Of a stretch of DNA of 64,000 bases, positions 1-10,647 are shown in pieces; positions within the stretch are counted from its first letter, which is position 1; each line of letters begins with the position of its first letter. Position numbers and translations under genes: made by a program. The notes under the pieces are model-generated. The model was not told where the DNA came from and did not search any database. It saw nothing but the letters and a program-made list of their open reading frames with translations. This stretch comes from Mesorhizobium sp. AR02 (GTDB taxonomy: Bacteria; Pseudomonadota; Alphaproteobacteria; Rhizobiales; Rhizobiaceae): assembly GCF_024746835.1 (NCBI RefSeq), contig NZ_CP080531.1:3286001-3350000 (forward strand), given 5' to 3'.

Positions 1-2
1 AG

Positions 3-650
3 GACAAGACCGCCGCCATCGATCCGACGCCCGAGGTCAAGCCGGATGCCGTCGCCGAGGCCATAGCCAAGGACCCGCCGACCGAAGAGACGCAGTTGCC
101 GAGCTCGGCGCCGGCGCCGGAAGCGCGGCCGAAGCCGCAGCCGGCACCGGCTGAAAGCGCCAAGGCGCCGGAACGCAAGGATGCCGAAAAGCCGGTCAAG
201 GAAGCCTCGTCGAAGCCGAAGTCCGACGACAAGCAGTTCAACGCGAACGAAATCTCGGCCCTGCTCGACAAGCAGAAGCCATCCGGCGGCGGCGCCAAGC
301 GCTCGACGCAGCAGGCGTCGCTCGGTGGCGACAAGGACCAGGGCCAGAAGCTGTCGAAGTCGGAGCAAGGGGCGCTGGAAGATCAGCTTAAAGGTTGCTG
401 GTCCATCCCGGCGGGCCTCGAAGGTGCGGAAAATTTTGTGGTTGTGATTCAGTTCAATCTAAATGTTTCCGGGAAGCTTGACGGTCGCCCGACCGTGAAG
501 ACGTCGAGCGGTAATCGCCAGTTCGACGAAAGCGCCGTACGCGCCGTCCAGAAATGCGACATGGCCGGTCTGCAAGTTCCCGCCGGCAAGCATGACATCT
601 GGAACGATGTCGAGGTCACTTTTGATCCAAGAGAGATGCTTGGCCTCTAG
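3..650 (+). CDS. tolA: TolA, C-terminal part (runs off the left edge)
   Basis: The frame is open from the first bases of the window, so the start lies upstream. TolA is the periplasm-spanning arm of the Tol-Pal complex, linking the TolQR inner-membrane motor to TolB and Pal. The visible part begins with a Pro/Ala/Lys/Glu-rich, low-complexity stretch of about 100 residues typical of TolA domain II. A compact C-terminal domain of about 95 residues follows, with a TonB/TolA-like pattern: LKGCWSIPAG, a VVIQFNLN strand, FDESAVRAVQKC, and the ending FDPREMLGL. The two cysteines fit a domain III disulfide. tolB begins 39 bases downstream in the same direction. Identity rests on the domain pattern plus the tolB-pal context. 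Confidence 0.88.
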   Translation, partial: DKTAAIDPTPEVKPDAVAEAIAKDPPTEETQLPSSAPAPEARPKPQPAPAESAKAPERKDAEKPVKEASSKPKSDDKQFNANEISALLDKQKPSGGGAKRSTQQASLGGDKDQGQKLSKSEQGALEDQLKGCWSIPAGLEGAENFVVVIQFNLNVSGKLDGRPTVKTSSGNRQFDESAVRAVQKCDMAGLQVPAGKHDIWNDVEVTFDPREMLGL

Positions 651-689
651 GCCGAGAGCTGGAACAGCGAAGAAGAAAAGCGAGAAGAC

Positions 690-2000
690 ATGAGATCTTT
701 CCTCAATCCGCTCCTGGTGCTTGTAGCCGTGACACTGGGCATAACGGCAAGTTCTGTCGTTCCAGTTCTGGCCAAAGTCGAGCTCAAGGTTACCGGAGGC
801 AACATTGAGCCGCTGCCGATTGCCATCACCGATTTCCAGGGCGGCGATGCGCTTGGCGCCCAGATTTCGCAGATAGTCACCGCCGACCTGAAGCGCTCCG
901 GGCTGTTCGCGCCGATCGACAAGAGCGCCTTCATCGAGAAGATAACGAACCCGGACGCGGCACCCCGCTTCGACGACTGGAAGGTGATCAATGCCCAGGC
1001 GCTGGTCACCGGCAGCGTCAGCAAGGAGGCCGATGGCCGTATCCGCGCCCAGTACCGGCTATGGGATACATTTGACGGGGTACAGATGTCGGGCGAACAG
1101 TTCTTCGCCAACGATGCCAACCAGCGCCGTGTCGCCCACATCATCGCCGACGCCATCTATGAGCGGATCACCGGCGAGAAGGGCTATTTCGACACGCGTG
1201 TGGTGTTCATCGACGAGTCGGGCGCCAAGAACGCCCGCAAGAAGCGGCTCGCCATCATGGACCAGGACGGCGCCAATGTCCGCTATCTCTCGGACGGCCG
1301 CTCGATCGTGCTGACGCCGCGTTTCTCGCCGAACCGGCAGGAAATCACCTACATGTCCTATGAAAGCGGCCAGCCGCGCGTCTATCTCCTGCAGATCGAG
1401 ACCGGGCAGCGCGAACTGGTCGGCAACTTCCCGGGCATGACGTTTGCGCCGCGCTTCTCGCCCGACGGCCAGAAGGTGATCATGAGCCTGCTGCGCGACG
1501 ACGGCAATTCCAACATCTTCGCCATGGATTTGCGCAGCCGCTCGACGACACGGCTGACCAACTCGACCGCCATCGACACCTCGCCCTCCTATTCGCCCGA
1601 TGGCAGCAAGGTGGTGTTCACCTCCGACCGCGGCGGCCGTGCGCAGATCTATGTCATGGGCGCCGACGGCTCGGGCCAGACCCGCATCTCCTTCGGCGAC
1701 GGCGTCTATTCGACGCCGGTGTGGTCGCCGCGCGGCGATCTCATTGCCTTCACCAAGCAGACCGGCGGCGAATTCCAGATCGGCGTCATGAAGACCGACG
1801 GCTCGGGCGAGCGTATCCTGTCGTCCGGCTTCCAGCAGGAAGGACCGACCTGGGCGCCTAACGGCCGCGTGCTGATGTTCTTCCGCGATTCCGCCGGTGG
1901 GCCAAAACTGGTTTCGGTCGATCTTACCGGCCGCAACGAGCAATCGATCCCGACAGCGAACTTTGCTTCCGACCCGGCCTGGTCGCCGCTGCTTGAGTAG
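690..2000 (+). CDS. tolB: Tol-Pal system beta-propeller protein TolB
   Basis: This is a periplasmic 436-residue protein, the usual TolB length, that contacts Pal, OmpA-like proteins and TolA. A signal peptide covers about residues 1-28, ending near VLA. The N-terminal domain (about 30-165) is followed by a six-bladed propeller whose blades show repeated S-P-D/N-G motifs: [40 protein letters not shown] and the closing PAWSP. It lies between tolA and pal, as expected. A strong hairpin terminator follows the stop codon, so pal has its own promoter region. Confidence 0.97.
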   Translation: MRSFLNPLLVLVAVTLGITASSVVPVLAKVELKVTGGNIEPLPIAITDFQGGDALGAQISQIVTADLKRSGLFAPIDKSAFIEKITNPDAAPRFDDWKVINAQALVTGSVSKEADGRIRAQYRLWDTFDGVQMSGEQFFANDANQRRVAHIIADAIYERITGEKGYFDTRVVFIDESGAKNARKKRLAIMDQDGANVRYLSDGRSIVLTPRFSPNRQEITYMSYESGQPRVYLLQIETGQRELVGNFPGMTFAPRFSPDGQKVIMSLLRDDGNSNIFAMDLRSRSTTRLTNSTAIDTSPSYSPDGSKVVFTSDRGGRAQIYVMGADGSGQTRISFGDGVYSTPVWSPRGDLIAFTKQTGGEFQIGVMKTDGSGERILSSGFQQEGPTWAPNGRVLMFFRDSAGGPKLVSVDLTGRNEQSIPTANFASDPAWSPLLE

Positions 2001-2026
2001 CTTCGGCTGAATTGCCACACATGCTG

Positions 2027-2051
2027 AAAAGGGGCCGTTTCGGCCCCTTTT
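2027..2051 (+). terminator. Rho-independent terminator after tolB
   Basis: An 11-bp perfect stem (A4-GGGGCCG paired with CGGCCCC-T4) around a TTT loop, 27 bases past the tolB stop, ending in a T run. Confidence 0.85.
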
Positions 2052-2137
2052 CCATGCATTGGTCGCGTTTTGGCCGCATTTCCGCCTAGGGTCCGCGCCA
2101 ACTGTGGCCTCGGATCAAGAGGTTGCGGACGGGCAGC

Positions 2138-2152
2138 CTAACCAAATTTTAA
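2138..2152 (+). promoter_or_regulatory. CtrA-like site upstream of pal (one mismatch)
   Basis: CTAA-N7-TTAA, one base off the CtrA full site TTAA-N7-TTAA, about 97 bases before the pal start. It is weaker than the two exact matches upstream of the outer-membrane protein genes, and function is inferred only. Confidence 0.3.
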
Positions 2153-2248
2153 CCGTGTTTCTTGAATGCCGGTTAACCCAAACGTGGTTACTGGGTGATC
2201 AACGAAATCACTCGAATACGATCACTCGAAATACGAAGGAGAGGCGGC

Positions 2249-2755
2249 ATGGGCCGTATCGCAGCACTTACCAGAAACCCGGCCATGATCGCGCTGGTGG
2301 CGATGCTCGCCATCACCGGTTGCGCCTCGAAGAAGACGCCAAACAACGCCGCTGACCTTGGCCTCAACGGCGCTGGTGCTGCAACGCCCGGTTCGGCGCA
2401 GGATTTCACCGTCAATATCGGCGACCGCATCTTCTTCGACACGGACTCGACCTCGATCCGGGCTGACGCACAGCAGACGCTTTCGCGCCAGGCGCAGTGG
2501 CTGAACCAGTACAAGCAGTATGCCATCGTCGTCGAAGGCCATGCCGACGAGCGCGGCACGCGCGAATACAATCTGGCCCTTGGTGCCCGCCGCGCCGCCG
2601 CCACCCGCGACTTCCTGGTCTCCAAGGGCGTCGCTTCCAGCCGCCTGAAGACCATTTCCTACGGCAAGGAGCGTCCGGTCGCTGTGTGCGACGACATCTC
2701 CTGCTGGTCGCAGAACCGCCGCGCGGTCACCACGCTCAGCGGCGCCGGTTCCTGA
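2249..2755 (+). CDS. pal: Peptidoglycan-associated lipoprotein Pal
   Basis: Outer-membrane lipoprotein of 168 residues that anchors the outer membrane to peptidoglycan and is recycled by TolB during constriction. I chose the ATG at 2249 because AAGGAGAGG lies just upstream and the protein then starts with a lipoprotein signal ending in the lipobox ITGC, with Cys25 as the lipidation site. Residues about 60-165 are an OmpA-type peptidoglycan-binding domain with IFFDTDST, the signature GHADERGTREYN, and RRAVTTL. A longer reading from 2195 is possible but would bury the signal peptide. Confidence 0.97.
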   Translation: MGRIAALTRNPAMIALVAMLAITGCASKKTPNNAADLGLNGAGAATPGSAQDFTVNIGDRIFFDTDSTSIRADAQQTLSRQAQWLNQYKQYAIVVEGHADERGTREYNLALGARRAAATRDFLVSKGVASSRLKTISYGKERPVAVCDDISCWSQNRRAVTTLSGAGS

Positions 2756-2828
2756 GTTGGATACAGCCGATCGGCGCGTTGCAAGGACGCACCGCTGTCG
2801 AGCGACAAAAATGCAACACAGCTTTGCG

Positions 2829-2855
2829 AAAGGCGGCCCCCGGGCCGCCTTTTTC
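2829..2855 (+). terminator. Rho-independent terminator after pal
   Basis: An AAAGGCGGCCC / GGGCCGCCTTT stem with a short C-rich loop and trailing T run, 74 bases after the pal stop. Confidence 0.8.
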
Positions 2856-2979
2856 ATATCCGGATGCCTGAAACAAAATTTGGCCGAAGTCTCGCGCCCT
2901 GCTATGAGCCGAGGGCGCTTGGCTGGTCCCACTCTGGTTGGAAGGCGCGAACAGACTAACGACACACGGCGAGAGGCAC

Positions 2980-4095
2980 ATGCATTTGAGATCGGTTCTG
3001 AGCGGCACGCTTGCGCTGCTGCTCCTTTCAGGCGTCACCGCCCCGGCTAGCGGCCTGGGGGCCAGCGGTACAGGGCAATCAACCGACAGTGGCTTTTCCT
3101 TCCATCTGCCCAGCATCGAGCTGCCCAGCCTTTTCGGTGAAAAGAAGAAGCCGGATCAGGTCCAGATGGTGCAGTCCGATCCTACTGCCGTCACCAGCCT
3201 GGAAGACCAGTTGCGGCAGATGAACGGCAAGATCGAGGAACTCAATTTCCAGGTCCTGCAGATGCAGGAGCAGATCCGCAAGCAGCAGGAAGACAACGAG
3301 TTCCGTTTCCAGCAGCTGGAAGGCGGCTCGCAGGGCGGACAGGCACCGGCGGCACCGAAGAAGAAGTCCGACGCAACCACCGACACCAACACCAACGTGG
3401 CTGCGGCCCCGGCAACCCAGGCGCCGGCCGATGCCGGCGCCGCTACCGGCAGCGATCAGTCGACCGGCGGCAAGACGGTCGAGGATGTCATCGTCGAATC
3501 ACCCGATGGCGACCCCGGCAAGGTGATCCCCGGCACCGGAGCGCCGGAAAAGACCTTTGGCTCGATCACCGTCGACAAGAACGGCAATGTGATCGATGCC
3601 GGTGGCAACACCCAGCCAACCGCGCCCGCGCAAGACACTGCCCCCGCCCCCGGCGCTCCGGCCAAGGCCGGCAAGTCCAATGGCACGATCGTCGCGGCGC
3701 TGCCTTCCACCAAGGATCCGGAAGAGCTCTACCGCAATTCCTATCAGTTCATCCTGTCGGGCGATTACAGCACCGCCGAACAGGGTTTCCGCGATCATAT
3801 CTCGCGCTTCCCCAAAGATGCCAAGACGGCGGACGCGCATTACTGGCTGGGTGAATCGCTGCTTGGCCAGCAGAAATACCGCGACGCGGCCGAAGTCTTC
3901 CTCGCTGCCAGCAAGGACTATCCGAAGGCCAAGAAGGCGCCCGACATGCTCTTGAAGCTCGGCGTGTCGCTGGTCGGCCTCAAGCAGCACGACGTTGCCT
4001 GCGCCACCTTCAGCGAGGTCGGCAAGCGCTACCCCGATATCTCCAATGCACTCAAGGAACGCGTCAAGCAGGAGAAGGCCCTGGCTGCCTGCTAA
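2980..4095 (+). CDS. cpoB: Cell division coordinator CpoB (YbgF), TPR protein
   Basis: Periplasmic protein of 371 residues that in other bacteria coordinates peptidoglycan synthesis with Tol-Pal driven outer-membrane constriction. The start at 2980 gives a signal peptide (MHLRSVLSGTLALLLLSG). Next come a coiled coil at about residues 70-110 (EDQLRQMNGKIEELNFQV, the trimerisation helix), a long Pro/Ala/Thr-rich linker, and tandem TPRs at about 250-360 with the NSYQFILSGDYSTAEQGF and HYWLGESLLGQQKYRDAAEVF patterns. The stop overlaps the tilS start by one base (TAATG), suggesting translational coupling. Confidence 0.93.
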   Translation: MHLRSVLSGTLALLLLSGVTAPASGLGASGTGQSTDSGFSFHLPSIELPSLFGEKKKPDQVQMVQSDPTAVTSLEDQLRQMNGKIEELNFQVLQMQEQIRKQQEDNEFRFQQLEGGSQGGQAPAAPKKKSDATTDTNTNVAAAPATQAPADAGAATGSDQSTGGKTVEDVIVESPDGDPGKVIPGTGAPEKTFGSITVDKNGNVIDAGGNTQPTAPAQDTAPAPGAPAKAGKSNGTIVAALPSTKDPEELYRNSYQFILSGDYSTAEQGFRDHISRFPKDAKTADAHYWLGESLLGQQKYRDAAEVFLAASKDYPKAKKAPDMLLKLGVSLVGLKQHDVACATFSEVGKRYPDISNALKERVKQEKALAAC

Positions 4096-5492
4096 TGCTC
4101 GCGACTGAGCCCGATCTTTCGACCAGACTTTTTTCGCATATCGATTTTACCCACGGCGCCGTTGCGGCCGTGTCCGGCGGCAGCGACTCGACCGCCCTGC
4201 TTCTCCTTCTCAAACAGCATCTCGACCGAACCGCGCCGTCCGCGAAGCTGCTGGCGGTGACGGTTGACCATGGCCTGCGGCAAGGTTCGGCAGCCGAGGC
4301 GCAGGCCGTGGCGAAACTGTGCGCTGAGCGCGGCATTGCCCACCGCACTATGGTCTGGGCGGGAAGCAAGCCATCGACCGGCCTGCCGGCGGCGGCGCGG
4401 GAAGCGCGCTACCGGCTGCTGGCAGAGGCGGCGCGCTCGGAAGGCATCGGCCTCATCGTGACCGGCCATACCGCCGACGACCAGGCTGAGACGGTGCTGA
4501 TGCGGCAGACGCGGGAGGAGGGCCGGGAGTTTGCCGAAATGGCAAGCCGCGGGCTTGCCGAGATGGGAGGCCGTGGGCTTGCCGGCATGGCACCTGCCAC
4601 CCTCTATGACTGGCGCGAGTGGATCGTTCGGCCGCTTCTGGGCACGCGGCGCGCGGCGCTTCGCGATTTCTTGCGGCGTGAACATGTCGGCTGGGTCGAT
4701 GATCCGACCAACATCGACGAGACCTTCGAGCGGCCGCGCGTACGCGCCGCGCTTGCCGGCGAAAGTGCCGAGCACATGGAGGGCGCGCTGCTGCTCGCCG
4801 GCCAGGCCGCTATCGAGCGCAGTCAGCTTGGCGCCGGTGCCGCCGATCTGATCCATCGCTTCGCCAGCCAGCCGACCACGGGCCTCATCCGCCTCGACCC
4901 GCGCCTGCTTTCGGCCGGCGACGACCGGGCGGCCATCTATGCGTTCCGCATTTTGCTGGCCACCGCCGGAGGCGTTCCCTTCCTGCCGGACCAGGCGCGC
5001 AGCGAGGCGTTGTTCGATCGGCTGAAGGCCGGATTTCTTTGCGCCACATTGTCGCGGACCGTGGTCGATTTCCGGCGCATCGGTATCTTCCTGCGCCGCG
5101 AGGCGCGGGGGTTGCCGGCCGCCGCCGCGGCTGTCGACAACACCATCTGGGATGGCCGCCGCCACATCACATTGAACGACAGCTCGAGCGGATTGTTGAT
5201 CGCACCATTGGGGAGCGCCGCGGTGAAACGGCTGGCGATCGATGATGGAGAAACCCCGGCAAGCCTGATGCGCGCCGCATTGGCCGCGGAACCGACATCG
5301 CGGCAAGCCTTTGAAAACCCTGGTTTGCCGCAGGGCGAGCCGGGCTCGCCAGGGTTCGCGGCACGGCCGGTCGTGTCCCCTTTTGCTCGCTTCCTGCCGT
5401 CCTTCGATCTGGCGCCGGCGCGGGCCGTCGCCGAACTGATTGGCGCGTCACCGCTTCCCGCTCCGCCATTGCGCGGCCACAGTGCCGGCTGA
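4095..5492 (+). CDS. tilS: tRNA(Ile)-lysidine synthase TilS
   Basis: Cytoplasmic enzyme that modifies C34 of the CAU-anticodon isoleucine tRNA to lysidine, changing its decoding from AUG to AUA. The ATP-binding PP-loop signature SGGSDST lies at residues 27-33, with VTVDHGLR and GHTADDQAETVLMR further on. At 465 residues it is long for the family. A tandem 24-bp repeat inside the gene (4533-4580) produces AEMASRGL/AEMGGRGL in the segment after the adenylation motifs, and the C-terminal region is poorly conserved-looking. It follows cpoB with a one-base overlap and precedes ftsH, an order common in Rhizobiales. Confidence 0.95.
   Translation: MLATEPDLSTRLFSHIDFTHGAVAAVSGGSDSTALLLLLKQHLDRTAPSAKLLAVTVDHGLRQGSAAEAQAVAKLCAERGIAHRTMVWAGSKPSTGLPAAAREARYRLLAEAARSEGIGLIVTGHTADDQAETVLMRQTREEGREFAEMASRGLAEMGGRGLAGMAPATLYDWREWIVRPLLGTRRAALRDFLRREHVGWVDDPTNIDETFERPRVRAALAGESAEHMEGALLLAGQAAIERSQLGAGAADLIHRFASQPTTGLIRLDPRLLSAGDDRAAIYAFRILLATAGGVPFLPDQARSEALFDRLKAGFLCATLSRTVVDFRRIGIFLRREARGLPAAAAAVDNTIWDGRRHITLNDSSSGLLIAPLGSAAVKRLAIDDGETPASLMRAALAAEPTSRQAFENPGLPQGEPGSPGFAARPVVSPFARFLPSFDLAPARAVAELIGASPLPAPPLRGHSAG
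4533..4592 (+). repeat. 24-bp tandem repeat within tilS
   Basis: Two 24-base units at 4533-4556 and 4557-4580, starting GCCGAAATGG and GCCGAGATGG and both ending GGGCTT, followed by a partial third unit. They keep the reading frame and encode AEMASRGL, AEMGGRGL and AGMA. Confidence 0.75.
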
Positions 5493-5614
5493 TGGTGGTC
5501 GAAAGCTTAACCCAGACGTGCTGTTCTGCTTGGCAAGGGGAGGCGCTCTCCCTATGTTAGGCGCAAGTTTCCTCTCATGATGCTGTCCGTGCGCGGACGC
5601 CAACGGGACAATTG

Positions 5615-7543
<1,929 letters not shown>

Positions 7544-7562
7544 GCAGGATCCCTGGTTCAAG

Positions 7563-7594
7563 AAAAACGCCGCGGCTTCAACCCGCGGCGTTTT
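7563..7594. terminator. Bidirectional terminator between ftsH and the Sel1 gene
   Basis: A-rich tract, ACGCCGCGG / CCGCGGCGT stem with a 7-base loop, then TTTT. It sits between two convergent genes and reads as a terminator on either strand. Confidence 0.85.
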
Positions 7595-7717
7595 GCTGTT
7601 GGCGATGCTTGATGGCCCCAGGAAGCCGTGCCCGCGCTTGCCAGATGCGCCGCCCCCTTGCCAATCCAACCAATATGTATGGTGGCCATCTGGCGAATAG
7701 CATCCGCCGCCGCTGCG

Positions 7718-9199
7718 CTACCCGCCTTTGCGCTGTTTGCGGACATGGTGTTTTGCTGGTCGAGGCGGAGCGTCGAGCACCGCAAGATTCTTCTTGGCGT
7801 CTTCGTTTCCGAGGTCCGCCGCCTTCTGGTACCAGACGCGCGCCTCCTTGACGTCCTTGGCGCCGCCTTCGCCGCGCCAGAGCATGGACGCCAGGTTGGT
7901 CATGCCAGATGAGTTGCCGCCGTCGGCGGCTTTCCGGTATTGCCGCCGGGCCTCGGAGAAGTCTTTGGGGCCGCCCTGGCCTTCATGAAGCATGATGCCA
8001 TACTCATTCGCGGCAACGGTATTGCCAGCGTCGGCGGCCTTTTGCATCCAATCCCGAGCACCAACTGGATCTGCCGCTCCACCTTCGCCGTGCTGGAGTA
8101 GGAGTGCAAAATTGGCCATGGCGGTGATGTCTCCGCCGTCCGCAGCTTTCTGATATTGCCGACGCGCTTCCACGAGGTCCTTTGCTCCACCCTGGCCATT
8201 GTAGAGCATGACGCCATATTCATTTGCGGCGAAGGCATTGCCGGCGTCCGCCGCTTTCTGGAACCATTGGCGGGCGGACACTGCATCCGCTGGCCCTCCG
8301 GTTCCATCTCGGAGCATCCCCGCCAGATCGGTCATCGCGGAGAGATTTCCTGCATCGGCAGCCTTCTGAAACCACTGGCGAGCGGACATCGGGTCGGCGG
8401 GTCCGCCCTCTCCGTCGCGGAGCATCTGCCCGAGGTAGCCCATTGCATCGGGGTTCTGGGCTTGCGCGCTTTTTTCGAACCACTGCCGGGCCGAAACAGC
8501 ATCTTTCTCGTACCAGAGCACGTAGCCAAGCCTGCTCATGGCGACGGCGTCATTCTTTTCGGCCGCCTTCTGAAGCCATTGCCTCGCGATAACCGGATCG
8601 GCGGTTCCGCCTTCGCCCGACCAGAGCATGTCCGCGAGCTCGTTCATGGCGGCGGCGTAGCCCGCCTCGGCGGACTTTTGATACCAGCCTCTGGCTGCCG
8701 CCGTGTCCCTGGCAACGCCGGTGCCATCGCGGAGATTTAATGCCAGGCCGTACATTGCCATCGCCGCACCGCCCTTTGCCGCCTTCTCCAGAAGCGACCA
8801 GGCTCGCGGATGGTCGGCGGGAACACCCAAGCCTCGCTCATAGATGTCGGCGAGATTGATCGTAGCCAATGCATAGCCGGCGGCGTGGCCCTTCTGATAT
8901 TGCGCGCGTGCCGACTCATAGGCCTTGGCGGCGTAATAGGCGCGGCCGAGCTGATAGGCGATGCGCGGATCGTCGGGGGCGGCGTGTGCGGCCGCCTCGC
9001 AGGCTGGGACGGCGATGTTCGGGTCGACCTTGTCGAGAAAAACGCCGGCAACGCCGGCCGGGCGCTTGTCGTCAAACGGACTTGCGGCGGCCTGATCGCA
9101 GATCGCCTTCACGGCTTCGACGGGATCATTTTCTGCCTGTGCGGCACTACCGCTTTGACAGGCAGCCAGAACCGCAATTGCCAGAACAACGCCCCGCAT
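7718..9199 (-). CDS. Sel1-repeat (SLR/TPR-like) exported protein, probable lipoprotein
   Basis: A 493-residue protein with an N-terminal signal that contains a possible lipobox (VLAAC, Cys14), so it is probably exported and lipid-anchored. From about residue 65 onward it is almost entirely Sel1-like repeats of 36 residues, roughly ten copies, with the recurring pattern A-x-x-x-L-A-x-M-L-x-x-G-x-G-G-x-x-D ... A-x-x-W-x-x-K-A-A. One unit (LGYVLWYEKDAVSAR) has lost the central GxG loop. Sel1 proteins act as scaffolds in envelope or signalling complexes; no specific partner can be named here. The C-terminus is short and basic. Confidence 0.85.
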   Translation of the reverse strand: MRGVVLAIAVLAACQSGSAAQAENDPVEAVKAICDQAAASPFDDKRPAGVAGVFLDKVDPNIAVPACEAAAHAAPDDPRIAYQLGRAYYAAKAYESARAQYQKGHAAGYALATINLADIYERGLGVPADHPRAWSLLEKAAKGGAAMAMYGLALNLRDGTGVARDTAAARGWYQKSAEAGYAAAMNELADMLWSGEGGTADPVIARQWLQKAAEKNDAVAMSRLGYVLWYEKDAVSARQWFEKSAQAQNPDAMGYLGQMLRDGEGGPADPMSARQWFQKAADAGNLSAMTDLAGMLRDGTGGPADAVSARQWFQKAADAGNAFAANEYGVMLYNGQGGAKDLVEARRQYQKAADGGDITAMANFALLLQHGEGGAADPVGARDWMQKAADAGNTVAANEYGIMLHEGQGGPKDFSEARRQYRKAADGGNSSGMTNLASMLWRGEGGAKDVKEARVWYQKAADLGNEDAKKNLAVLDAPPRPAKHHVRKQRKGG

Positions 9200-9234
9200 T
9201 AGTTCCCCCGACCAATGAGCGACCCGACACTAGA

Positions 9235-9356
9235 GCGTTTCACCGTTTCACGGAAACGGCGAACCGCCCTATCTCATTGTTTTAACGCAATTCCCAAGGG
9301 CAAAGCGCTATGCGCTTTGCCCGGGAAAACCGCTCACACTTTTCCTGGAATTGCTC
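9235..9356. repeat. Mosaic palindromic intergenic repeat, family A, copy 1
   Basis: Two hairpins: GTTTCACCGTTTC facing GAAACGGCGAAC, and GCAATTCC facing GGAATTGC. The same arrangement recurs at 13277-13374. In this copy the second loop contains an extra perfect palindrome at 9298-9322 (GGGCAAAGCGC, TAT, GCGCTTTGCCC) that the other copy lacks. No transposase is present. Confidence 0.8.
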
Positions 9357-9431
9357 GAGCAGAGCAGGCTTGAGGCAGGCGAGTGGGCTCGTCGAGGAAT
9401 CCAGCGGCCGGCGGTGAATTTGACCCAAAAC

Positions 9432-9460
9432 AAAACCCGCGGGCCGAGACCCGCGGGTTT
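9432..9460 (-). terminator. Terminator downstream of the cysteine-repeat protein
   Basis: AAACCCGCGGG / CCCGCGGGTTT stem, 26 bases beyond the stop of the minus-strand gene; read on the minus strand it ends in a T-rich tract. Confidence 0.8.
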
Positions 9461-9485
9461 CCTTGTCGAACTGCAATGCTGGCGA

Positions 9486-10343
9486 TCAGCCCTTCAGCTT
9501 GGCATTGCACAGGCTGTAGAAGCCGCCGCCCTTCTGGATCCACTTCAGGCCGCCAAGCGCGTTGGCGTCCTTGAGGACATAGTACTGATCGAGGCAGGTA
9601 TGCATGCGACCCTTTCCGGGGGTCTCGCTGGCATATTTCGCCGAGATCGCGGACGGGAAGGTGACGCCCTTGGGCGCAACCGTCGTCGGCTTTGCCGGCT
9701 CCTTGGTGTAATTTGCTTCGCTCGGAGCAGGCACGCTGTCGTCATCCGAGGCGGCGGCGCCGCATTCGGCCTTGCGGAAGTCGTTCCACTTCTGGCCCTT
9801 CAGCGTGTTGGCCGTCTTGGCAGCCTGGTACTTGGCGCTGCACTCGGCCATGGTCAGGCCCTTGCCGCCATTGGCGGCGGGAGCCGCGGCAGCCTTGGTG
9901 GTTGCCGGCTTGGTGGTTGCCGGCTTGGTGGTGTCAGCGGCGGCGGATGCACCGGCGGCGCATTCGGCCTTGCGGAAGTCGTTCCACTTCTGGCCGTTCA
10001 GCGTGCCGGCAGCCTTCGCCGCCTGGTACTTGGCACTGCATTCCTTGGCCGTCAGGCCCTTGGCCGTGCTGTCGGCCGCCGCGGCCGCAGCCTTGGTGGT
10101 CTTGGCCGGCTTGGTTTCAGCAGCCTTGGTCGTGGCCGGCTTGGTGTCCGTGGTGGCAGCCGCGTCGGTGCCGCACTGCGCCTTGCGGAACTGGTTCCAG
10201 GTCGCCCCAGCAAGTGTCCCCGCGTCCTTGGCGGCGTTATACTTCGTGCTGCATTCGGCCATCGTCAACGCGTTGGCTGGCGCAGCCAGGAACAACGTCG
10301 CTACGGCAAGGCCGGTCAAAGTGGCAAGTCGGTGGATGAGCAT
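9486..10343 (-). CDS. Exported protein with three or four cysteine-containing repeats, unknown function
   Basis: A 285-residue protein with a clean signal peptide (cleavage near ANA at about residue 25). Three near-identical modules follow with the pattern (T/S)xAECSxKYxAAKxAGTLxGxxWNxFRKAxC, separated by Lys/Ala/Thr/Pro-rich linkers. A divergent fourth C-terminal module has CLDQYYVLKDANALGGLKW and a final cysteine (SLCNAKLKG). Each module has two cysteines about 30 residues apart, so one disulfide per module is likely in the periplasm. The layout recalls PsiF-type repeats, but I do not recognise a named family with certainty. It is transcribed alone and followed by a strong terminator. Confidence 0.85.
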   Translation of the reverse strand: MLIHRLATLTGLAVATLFLAAPANALTMAECSTKYNAAKDAGTLAGATWNQFRKAQCGTDAAATTDTKPATTKAAETKPAKTTKAAAAAADSTAKGLTAKECSAKYQAAKAAGTLNGQKWNDFRKAECAAGASAAADTTKPATTKPATTKAAAAPAANGGKGLTMAECSAKYQAAKTANTLKGQKWNDFRKAECGAAASDDDSVPAPSEANYTKEPAKPTTVAPKGVTFPSAISAKYASETPGKGRMHTCLDQYYVLKDANALGGLKWIQKGGGFYSLCNAKLKG

Positions 10344-10582
10344 AGCGTTTCTCCGTTGCAGCAGCCCATTATACGTCCCTGCGAATCAATAACGCTCAAC
10401 GGTCGGTTGCGCCAGATGCTAAGTGAGGTATATATCGCCGAAAGCTCGGTCCTCCCGATAAGGTGATGAAATCATTGTCCCTTACCGGGTCAAAAACAAG
10501 ATTTTCCGCGTGCATCTGCGCCGAATAGCTCGCAAAACTGGTATATTGCAGTGCCACAGTGCCGTCATGTTAGGCTGCGGCC

Positions 10583-10605
10583 TTGTTGTGTGCAGTGCAC
10601 AACAA
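10583..10605 (+). promoter_or_regulatory. Palindromic operator-like element upstream of glmM
   Basis: TTGTTG and CAACAA arms flank the core TGCAGTGCA, itself two TGCA tetramers around one base. It lies 130 bases before the glmM start and just upstream of the -10-like TATAAT. The core recurs upstream of the patatin gene. Confidence 0.4.
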
Positions 10606-10628
10606 TGATTTTCTAAGGATTGGTAACA

Positions 10629-10647
10629 TATAATCACACAATGTGAT
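10629..10647 (+). promoter_or_regulatory. Putative glmM promoter -10 with overlapping palindrome
   Basis: A perfect TATAAT at 10629-10634 overlaps the inverted repeat ATCACA-CAA-TGTGAT at 10633-10647. No good -35 is visible 16-18 bases upstream, so an activator, or a repressor acting at the palindrome, is plausible. The rest of the 10344-10712 gap shows no gene. Confidence 0.4.
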
